This document shows positions 1 through 5,248 of a stretch of 16,852 nt of DNA, piece by piece (within the stretch, counting starts at the first letter, position 1; the number at the start of each line of letters is the position of its first letter). The translations under genes and the position numbers were made by a program. The notes beneath the pieces were generated by a model. It did no database searches, was not told the origin of the DNA, and saw only the letters and a program-made list of their open reading frames with translations. Origin of the DNA: SIG575 sp045595725 (lineage in GTDB: Bacteria; Bacillota; Clostridia; Oscillospirales; Acutalibacteraceae); NCBI GenBank assembly GCA_045595725.1, contig JAZOAY010000091.1, positions 1 through 16,852 on the forward strand. Direction: 5' to 3'.

Positions 1-328
1 TAATTCCTTGGAATGACGACACATTATATGCCATTCCTTCGAGCGTTGAAACTTCAACACATGGAATATTATTTGTAAAGGCTATACCCTTTACAGTTGC
101 TAAACCAATTCTGACGCCGGTAAAAGAACCGGGACCATTTGATATTGCGATTGAATCAATATCATCTACAGTAACATTAGCCATTTTCATGCAGTTATCA
201 ATCATCGGAAGCAATGTCTGGCTATGCGTAAGTCCCGTGTCAGAATATACTTCACTTAATACTGTATTATCCTTTAAAATTGCAGCACTTGCTGATGTAG
301 CCGAACTATCTATACCTAATACTATCAT
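1..328 (-). CDS. tsaB: TsaB, tRNA t6A modification protein (N-terminal part, cut by window edge)
   Basis: Reading the minus strand from the ATG at 328 gives an open frame to the window edge, about 109 residues with no stop, so the C-terminal half is missing. It begins MIVLGIDSSATSASAA, the ASKHA-fold opening of the TsaB/YeaZ family, followed by the family HSQTLLPMI stretch (residues 35-43) and the hallmark GPGSFTGVRIG (65-75). TsaB is the non-catalytic partner of TsaD. With TsaE, it supports transfer of threonylcarbamoyl onto A37 of ANN-decoding tRNAs in the cytoplasm. Its ATG directly follows the TAA of tsaE (TAAATG), so translation is probably coupled. A full protein would be about 220-240 residues. 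The family call is firm. Confidence 0.93.
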   Translation of the reverse strand, partial: MIVLGIDSSATSASAAILKDNTVLSEVYSDTGLTHSQTLLPMIDNCMKMANVTVDDIDSIAISNGPGSFTGVRIGLATVKGIAFTNNIPCVEVSTLEGMAYNVSSFQGI

Positions 329-763
329 TTATGTATTTGCCTCCCCCGGCTTGTATATGGAAATTATACGCTGATTATCATCTTCGCCTTTTTCAAATTC
401 AATCCTGATATATGACTCCGGCAAAACATTTTCTATGTTTTCGCTCCATTCAACAGCTAGTATACCTCCCATATCAAGGTAATCAAAAAAACCTGTTGAA
501 TATAAATCATCCCATGTGCTTATTCTATACATATCAAAGTGATACAGGCGAGGATTTCCACCATAATCATGAACAATAGCAAAAGTAGGACTGCTTATTT
601 CAGAAGTATTTCCAAGACCTGATGCAAGGCCTCTGACAAAAGCAGTTTTTCCCATTCCGAGCGTACCAAACATAGCAAGAACTTCATTACCTTTTAATGT
701 CTGCGCAAATTCAAAAGCAATTTTTTCTGTTTCTGATGCGCTTTTTGAAAAAAATCTATCCAT
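329..763 (-). CDS. tsaE: TsaE, ATPase of the t6A tRNA modification complex
   Basis: This 144-residue protein belongs to the YjeE/TsaE P-loop family, whose usual length is about 140-160. Visible motifs are a Walker A at residues 33-40 (GTLGMGKT), the SSPTF switch segment (57-61), the family signature HFDMYR (75-80) and the EWSE stretch (105-108). TsaE binds the TsaB-TsaD heterodimer and hydrolyses ATP to reset it during threonylcarbamoyladenosine synthesis. The ATG at 763 has GGAG (771-774 complement) 7 nt upstream and a consensus promoter just beyond, so the start is clear. The stop abuts the tsaB ATG. The Walker A has Thr34 where Asp is common, but the essential GK-T residues are intact. Confidence 0.96.
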   Translation of the reverse strand: MDRFFSKSASETEKIAFEFAQTLKGNEVLAMFGTLGMGKTAFVRGLASGLGNTSEISSPTFAIVHDYGGNPRLYHFDMYRISTWDDLYSTGFFDYLDMGGILAVEWSENIENVLPESYIRIEFEKGEDDNQRIISIYKPGEANT

Positions 764-792
764 AAAACTGCTCCAAATACTCTTTTATAAAT

Positions 793-820
793 ATTATATC
801 ACTTTTCTGCAAAATGTAAA
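793..820 (-). promoter_or_regulatory. Sigma-A-type promoter of tsaE-tsaB
   Basis: On the minus strand there is TTTACA (815-820), a 16-nt spacer and TATAAT (793-798). The start point would be near 786, giving a leader of about 23 nt before the tsaE ATG. It begins only 12 bp after the terminator hairpin at 833-874, so tsaE does not depend on transcription from further upstream. Confidence 0.7.
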
Positions 821-832
821 TATATATACAAG

Positions 833-874
833 AAAAAAGCTGTTTACGTCGGCATCCCAACATAATACAGCTTT
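833..874 (-). terminator. Intrinsic terminator on the minus strand
   Basis: In minus-strand RNA an 8-bp outer stem (AAAGCTGT 867-874 with ACAGCTTT 836-843) encloses a 7-bp inner stem (ATGTTGG 857-863 with CCGACGT 846-852) and a GATG loop. Six U residues followed by CUUG come next. No protein gene lies upstream on this strand within the window, so it must end a non-coding transcript or act as an insulator in front of the tsaE promoter. Confidence 0.7.
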
Positions 875-907
875 AACAGTCATCTGCAAACGCAACTTTC
901 AGACTGT
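833..907 (-). ncRNA. Candidate small RNA upstream of tsaE
   Basis: No ORF covers this stretch. A minus-strand TATAAT at 914-919 would start an RNA near 907, and a strong intrinsic terminator closes it at 833. The predicted transcript of about 75 nt has a 5' helix (CAGTC near 905 pairing with GACTG near 879, with an internal bulge) and then the compound terminator stem. Two base pairs of the inner terminator stem are G-U pairs only in minus-strand RNA, which fixes the strand. There is no convincing -35 box. The RNA does not match any family I recognise, and it could instead be the 3' end of some longer transcript. Confidence 0.35.
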
Positions 908-934
908 ATTCTTATTATATTCATTTTTAAACCG

Positions 935-959
935 TTTACTATAGGTAAAATATAGTAAA
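935..959. repeat. Perfect 9-bp inverted repeat between secG promoter and minus-strand RNA
   Basis: TTTACTATA (935-943) and TATAGTAAA (951-959) are perfect inverted copies separated by 7 bp. The centre lies about 30 bp upstream of the secG -35 box and just behind the minus-strand TATAAT at 914-919. This is where a dimeric regulator could sit between divergent promoters. It is AT-rich, so chance is possible, and no regulator can be named. Confidence 0.4.
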
Positions 960-977
960 AAATATTACTTAAAAGAC

Positions 978-1006
978 TTGCTTTTTTTCTTCTACTGTGA
1001 TAGAAT
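978..1006 (+). promoter_or_regulatory. Promoter of secG
   Basis: TTGCTT (978-983), a 17-nt spacer and TAGAAT (1001-1006) form a good sigma-A promoter. Transcription would start near 1013, followed by GGAGG at 1024-1028 and the secG ATG at 1039. Confidence 0.75.
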
Positions 1007-1038
1007 ATAACGAAATATAATTCGGAGGTAGTTTTAAT

Positions 1039-1293
1039 ATGACAGGTTATGAAATAGCTTTGGCGATCGGACTTATTCTTTTGTCTTTGTTCCTCATCGT
1101 TGTTGTTCTCCTTCAGGAAAGCAAATCAGCAGGTCTCTCAGGTGCAATCGCCGGTGGTGCAGACACATTCTTCGGTAAACATAAGGGTCGCACAATGGAA
1201 GCAAAACTTGAAAAAGCAACAAAAATTGTTGCAATTGTATTCTTTGTACTTACACTTGTTTCATGTTTCCTTATTGCTTTCTTCAGAGGCTAA
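1039..1293 (+). CDS. secG: SecG, preprotein translocase subunit
   Basis: This is an 84-residue membrane protein with two hydrophobic helices (about residues 5-25 and 58-82). Between them is the conserved cytoplasmic loop containing LLQESKSAGLSGAIAGG and DTFFG. That layout and loop are diagnostic of SecG, the small subunit that stimulates SecA-driven export through SecYEG. GGAGG at 1024-1028 lies 10 nt before the ATG. It is a single-gene unit with its own promoter and terminator. In many Firmicutes secG is followed by rnr and smpB, but here the next gene is rodA. Confidence 0.96.
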   Translation: MTGYEIALAIGLILLSLFLIVVVLLQESKSAGLSGAIAGGADTFFGKHKGRTMEAKLEKATKIVAIVFFVLTLVSCFLIAFFRG

Positions 1294-1307
1294 TTCCGTA
1301 AAAATTC

Positions 1308-1337
1308 GGCTCACCTTTCGGGTGAGCCTGTTTTTTT
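1308..1337 (+). terminator. Intrinsic terminator of secG
   Basis: GGCTCACC (1308-1315) pairs with GGTGAGCC (1321-1328) around the loop TTTCG, and a run of seven T follows at 1331-1337. Confidence 0.93.
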
Positions 1338-1357
1338 ATAAACTTTTATTTTTTATA

Positions 1358-1386
1358 TTGCATTAACTTAAAATTAAAGATATAAT
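1358..1386 (+). promoter_or_regulatory. Promoter of the rodA-type gene
   Basis: TTGCAT (1358-1363), a 17-nt spacer and a perfect TATAAT (1381-1386). The start point near 1393 leaves a leader of about 24 nt before the TTG start codon. Confidence 0.8.
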
Positions 1387-1416
1387 ATATACAACTACAT
1401 TACAGAGGTGCTTTCT

Positions 1417-2607
1417 TTGGAAGGTTTACGTAAAAATTTAAATAAAATTTTCAAAGGTACAGATTGGTTTCTGATGTTGTTGTGTTTCATTGCATCAGCA
1501 TTCGGTGCAATACTCGTTCACAGTGCAACATTGAACACGCTTACTGAAAATCAGGTTATATCGCGTGATACAAGAACAATGTTGCTTGCTATTGCACTCG
1601 GCTTCGTTGTTGCTTTCATAATTTCAATGATAGACTATGAATTGATAATTAAAATATGGCCTGCAATTGCTGCGGTAGCACTTCTGCTTATGGTTTCGCT
1701 ATTCTTCTTTGGTGTCGGACCTGATGCACGAAGTGACGCAAAAACCTGGCTTAAAATTACAAATTCATTTTATTTTCAGCCATCCGAAGTTGTAAAAATA
1801 GCTTTTGTAGTCACTTTTTCGGTTCATCTTGAGCTTGTATCAGATAAAATTGACAAGGTAATTAACGTGCTGATGCTTTCAGGACATGCTCTGGTATATG
1901 CTGGTCTTGTTGCAATTACCGGTGACATCGGTTCCGCTCTTGTTTTCCTTATAATTTTTGTAGGAATGATGTTTGTTGCAAATGTTAAACTCAGATATTT
2001 CGCTATCGGTCTCTTGGGTGTTATTGCAATGATACCTATAGTCTGGACAAAAGTATTCTCGGAAATTCAGAAAGAAAGATTTCTCGCTTTACTTTTCCCG
2101 GAATCATACGGAGATGTTATTTATCAGCAAGATAACTGCATTAAAGCTATAGGCTCAGGCGGTTTATTCGGAAAAGGACTTTTTAACGGAACTTTCACGC
2201 AAAACAGTATCGTTCCCGAAAGCAAAAACGATATGATTTTATCGGTTATCGGTGAAGAATTGGGATTTATCGGTTGTCTAGGTCTTCTTGTACTATTTAC
2301 TTTTATCGTTTTGAGAGTAATAAATAATGGCAGACGCTCAAAAGATAATGCAGGTACACTTATCTGCTACGGTATTGCTTTCATGATTCTTTCACAAATA
2401 GTAATTAATATCGGAATGTGTCTTCAATTATTGCCTGTTATCGGCATCACTCTTCCATTTATGAGTGCCGGCGGTTCATCGACACTTTCAATTTACGTTG
2501 CCATTGGTCTGATAATGAGCGTTTACAGACAAAACATTGATACAGAGCCTGAGAATTTTATAATCAGCGGAACAATAACGCCCTATTCAAATTATAAAAC
2601 AAAATAA
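1417..2607 (+). CDS. rodA: RodA/FtsW/SpoVE-family (SEDS) peptidoglycan glycosyltransferase
   Basis: A polytopic membrane protein of 396 residues with about ten hydrophobic helices. SEDS signatures are present: QPSE (121-124), GSGGLFGKG (246-254), VPESKND followed by a GEELGF stretch (266-284) and LPFMSAGGSS near the C terminus (346-355). Asp272 matches the Asp of the family's PE-x3-D motif, which is essential for glycan polymerisation. RodA polymerises lipid II into glycan strands with a class B PBP during elongation; the absence of division genes favours RodA over FtsW. The in-frame GTG at 1408 lies inside the Shine-Dalgarno sequence AGAGGTG (1404-1410), so TTG at 1417, six bases after it, is the likelier start. 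It forms its own unit with a strong promoter and a terminator overlapping the stop codon. Confidence 0.9.
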   Translation: MEGLRKNLNKIFKGTDWFLMLLCFIASAFGAILVHSATLNTLTENQVISRDTRTMLLAIALGFVVAFIISMIDYELIIKIWPAIAAVALLLMVSLFFFGVGPDARSDAKTWLKITNSFYFQPSEVVKIAFVVTFSVHLELVSDKIDKVINVLMLSGHALVYAGLVAITGDIGSALVFLIIFVGMMFVANVKLRYFAIGLLGVIAMIPIVWTKVFSEIQKERFLALLFPESYGDVIYQQDNCIKAIGSGGLFGKGLFNGTFTQNSIVPESKNDMILSVIGEELGFIGCLGLLVLFTFIVLRVINNGRRSKDNAGTLICYGIAFMILSQIVINIGMCLQLLPVIGITLPFMSAGGSSTLSIYVAIGLIMSVYRQNIDTEPENFIISGTITPYSNYKTK

Positions 2608-2650
2608 ATTCAGCCCGAAACAGCAAATGGTTGTTCCGGGCTGAATTTTT
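2606..2650. terminator. Bidirectional terminator between rodA and the glycosyltransferase
   Basis: AAATTCAGCCCG (2606-2617) pairs perfectly with CGGGCTGAATTT (2637-2648). Read to the right, T-rich sequence follows (TTTTTATTT); read to the left, ATTTTGTTTT follows. The stem begins inside the rodA TAA and ends against the stop codon of the convergent gene at 2649-2651, so the whole 41-bp space between the genes is terminator. Confidence 0.88.
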
Positions 2651-3848
2651 ATTTCATGTTATCAAAATATTTTCCAAGTACATCAACGTAAGACATGCAA
2701 TCAAGTCTCTTATCTTTTTTACAATTGGCATGGATTTCTGAAATTTGATCGTTAGTTACCTTACATGATGCTTCAAATGCCTTTTCAAAAGACTCAAATG
2801 TCGCATCATCAGAAATATATCCATTGACTCCGTTTGAAATATAATCTTTCAAGTCACTTGTGGGAGTTGTAACTGAGGGAACACCCATTGCAAGACATTC
2901 AGAAAATTTTGTGGGGAATCCCGCAAGTGTAGGCTGAGATATCAGACGTGCAAAAACTGAAAAATCCGCTTTCGCAATCGCTTCGAGGCAAGTTTTATTG
3001 TCACAAAAACCGTGGAATGTGATTTTCTCATCTTTCGCCGCCGATTCAAGATCCGGGAACTGTTCAACAAAATCTTCAAGTGAAATACCAAAAATATCAA
3101 ATCTCGCATGTGTAGGCGCATATTTTGCAAAAGCTTTTACACACCAATCAACTCTGTCCTTACTACCTTTATAACCGGGATTACCTGAATAAACATATCT
3201 CAGTATACCATCATTCTGATATTCGGGAAGATTCTGAAATCTTTTATCAGTTGATACTGTCAATGACGGAACAACTATACAGTTGCAATTATGTTCTTTA
3301 GTGTAATAATCATAAAGAAAATTACTGATAGTTATAACATTCTTAATTCTTGGTTTAAGAACTTTTACATAAACTTCTTCATCAAGTTTCTTGTAAGTTC
3401 TTCTTATAATATTTCCTGCAAAATAGTCAAACCAATCTTCCGTATCTGACACCATATGTATACCATGTTTTTTAGCAAATCTCATCAAACCGTAAAAATT
3501 TGTTGAACCGATACTGCAACAAACAATTGAATGGACACCTTCATCAAAATATTCAGATATCAATTTAGTAAGATTCTTGTACACTACAGCATCTTTTATC
3601 CAATCAATATTTGAAATTGGGTACGGAACGTTATAACAATCAAAACCGTTTACTTTAAAAAATGTTTCTTTTATATTTTTCGAGGTCTTTTTGTTTTTAC
3701 TGTAACCAATAAGTACCGGTTTATATCCTGCTTCTCTGAGAGCAATACAGTTTGCAAGAACCCTGTGCGCAAGCGCATTTATATCCGGCAATTCCATATG
3801 AGCGATATAAAAAATCACTTTACCGTTTTCTTTATTTTTGGTTTTCAT
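2649..3848 (-). CDS. GT-B fold glycosyltransferase (family 4/1-like)
   Basis: The 399-residue protein has a GT-B layout. The N-terminal Rossmann half opens with KVIFYIAHMELPDINALAHRV (about residues 10-30). A linker follows, and then a C-terminal nucleotide-sugar-binding half starting at LRYVYSGNPGYKGSKD (217-231) with ITFHGF (276-281). The donor-site motif GFPTKFSECLAMGVP (310-324) contains the conserved Glu of glycosyltransferase family 4. There is no signal peptide or membrane span, so it should act on the cytoplasmic face, probably in cell-wall polymer or exopolysaccharide synthesis. Donor and acceptor cannot be read from sequence. The ATG has GTGAGGT upstream and a consensus promoter at 3885-3913. 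It may also receive read-through from pcrA-capA. Confidence 0.85.
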   Translation of the reverse strand: MKTKNKENGKVIFYIAHMELPDINALAHRVLANCIALREAGYKPVLIGYSKNKKTSKNIKETFFKVNGFDCYNVPYPISNIDWIKDAVVYKNLTKLISEYFDEGVHSIVCCSIGSTNFYGLMRFAKKHGIHMVSDTEDWFDYFAGNIIRRTYKKLDEEVYVKVLKPRIKNVITISNFLYDYYTKEHNCNCIVVPSLTVSTDKRFQNLPEYQNDGILRYVYSGNPGYKGSKDRVDWCVKAFAKYAPTHARFDIFGISLEDFVEQFPDLESAAKDEKITFHGFCDNKTCLEAIAKADFSVFARLISQPTLAGFPTKFSECLAMGVPSVTTPTSDLKDYISNGVNGYISDDATFESFEKAFEASCKVTNDQISEIHANCKKDKRLDCMSYVDVLGKYFDNMK

Positions 3849-3884
3849 TACATTACCTCACAAAACTAAATAAATTTCAGGTAC

Positions 3885-3913
3885 ATTTTATCATAACAAA
3901 GCCAAAAGGTCAA
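3885..3913 (-). promoter_or_regulatory. Promoter of the glycosyltransferase gene
   Basis: Minus-strand TTGACC (3908-3913), a 17-nt spacer and TAAAAT (3885-3890). The -35 box lies immediately after the capA stop codon (3915-3917). The glycosyltransferase can therefore be transcribed independently of the upstream pcrA-capA genes. Confidence 0.7.
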
Positions 3914-3914
3914 T

Positions 3915-5231
3915 CTACGCCGCATCTTTATTTGAAAAGTATAACCCGTTAAATTCGTTAATACCTTCTTCAACAAGAGACATAGTTCTTTTGTACGAAT
4001 CTTCTGCTGCAGATAATTCATAGTCATTAAGATTGAATTTATTTTTCCAATCGTTGACAGATTTATCAAGAGGTATAACCCTGTAATTACCATCAGACAA
4101 ATCAACCCAAGTCGGAATACATTCAACAGATTTAACAGTTATTTTTCCGTCACCGTATTTTTCAAAGTTGACCGTAAAAATCATACCGTCCTCTGTATTT
4201 CCTGTAGAAAGGTTCATGAGGTTTTTACGTTGATTAGATATGAAATTACCTAAAGAATATAAACAAACCGTTCTTTTGCCTGAAATTTCAGATTTTATGA
4301 CCTCTACAGGTTCAACAACATGAGGATGACCACCTATAATCACATCAACCCCCAGATCACACATTTTTTGTGCCATTTCTGTCTGATATTCATTTGCATC
4401 AAGCAGATATTCCGTACCCCAATGAGGATAGACAACGATTATTTCAGCACCGTCATTCTTCATTTGTTTAATTTTAGTTTGCAAATCAGAATAGAACACA
4501 TCAAGCTTATCATAGTTAAAAGAATTTACAAGATTAACCGCATTTTTATCAATTAGTATACCATTGATAGCTTTATTACCCTCGCCTGTTGAAGGTGTTT
4601 CATAAGTATAATTGACAATGCCGATTTTTATACCGTTAACATCTACAACATTGTACAGTTTTTCTGTATTATCTTTTGCAACCCCTGTATATGCAAGTCC
4701 CATATTTTCGATAACACCAATTTTGCGAATAAAACCTGCATATCCGCAGTCAAAGGTGTGGTTATTTGAAACAGCCAACATATCAGCACCCATATTTTTG
4801 GCTGCAGTAACAATAGAATCAGGACAATTGAAAAGAGGATAACCGGAATATTTCATGCCGTTTTCAGTACCACCCAAAGAAACTTCCAGGTTAGCTACAC
4901 AGTAATCAGCCTTTTCAAGATATGGTTTTACATACTGAAAAATTGGATTGAAATCATATTCACCATCTGATGTATAAACGCTGTTAAAAACAGGTGCGTG
5001 AATAAGCAGATCACCTACACTTGACAAAGATGCAGTTGCAATTACTTTATCAGGTGAAATGTTATTTTTATCTGATGATGTAACATCAGGAGAAACATCT
5101 GCAGGCTCATTTCTGTAAGGTAAATCAATAAAATTTGAAACAACAAATAATACTGAAACAGTAACGATAATTGTAAGAAGAAATGCTTTGAGAAAACGCT
5201 TTGCAGGATTTTTAGATTTACTTCCTGACAT
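3915..5231 (-). CDS. CapA/PgsA-family metallophosphatase-fold protein, membrane-anchored
   Basis: This 438-residue protein has one N-terminal membrane segment (about residues 15-34), an acidic Ser/Pro-rich linker (about 40-60), and a calcineurin-like CapA domain. Family motifs run in order: SVGDLLIH (71-78), NLEVSLGG (114-121), SNNHTFDCG (155-163), PHWGTEY (269-275), GGHPHVVEPVEV (300-311) and SLGNF (326-330). The Asp, Asn and His residues resemble those of metal-binding phosphoesterases. Related CapA/PgsA proteins take part in poly-gamma-glutamate capsule assembly, but the partners PgsB and PgsC are absent here, so the substrate is unknown. The catalytic domain should face outside. It lies 17 bp after pcrA with a GGAGG site, so the two genes are probably co-transcribed. 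Confidence 0.88.
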   Translation of the reverse strand: MSGSKSKNPAKRFLKAFLLTIIVTVSVLFVVSNFIDLPYRNEPADVSPDVTSSDKNNISPDKVIATASLSSVGDLLIHAPVFNSVYTSDGEYDFNPIFQYVKPYLEKADYCVANLEVSLGGTENGMKYSGYPLFNCPDSIVTAAKNMGADMLAVSNNHTFDCGYAGFIRKIGVIENMGLAYTGVAKDNTEKLYNVVDVNGIKIGIVNYTYETPSTGEGNKAINGILIDKNAVNLVNSFNYDKLDVFYSDLQTKIKQMKNDGAEIIVVYPHWGTEYLLDANEYQTEMAQKMCDLGVDVIIGGHPHVVEPVEVIKSEISGKRTVCLYSLGNFISNQRKNLMNLSTGNTEDGMIFTVNFEKYGDGKITVKSVECIPTWVDLSDGNYRVIPLDKSVNDWKNKFNLNDYELSAAEDSYKRTMSLVEEGINEFNGLYFSNKDAA

Positions 5232-5248
5232 CTCAAAACCTCCAATAA

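Noticed and set aside
189..374. 61-codon plus-strand ORF over the tsaB/tsaE junction
   Set aside because: It is antisense to clear tsaB and tsaE coding sequence, has no ribosome-binding site and no recognisable protein features.
1100..1366. 88-codon ORF overlapping secG in another frame
   Set aside because: It runs through the secG coding region and the secG terminator; composition is typical of an out-of-frame shadow.
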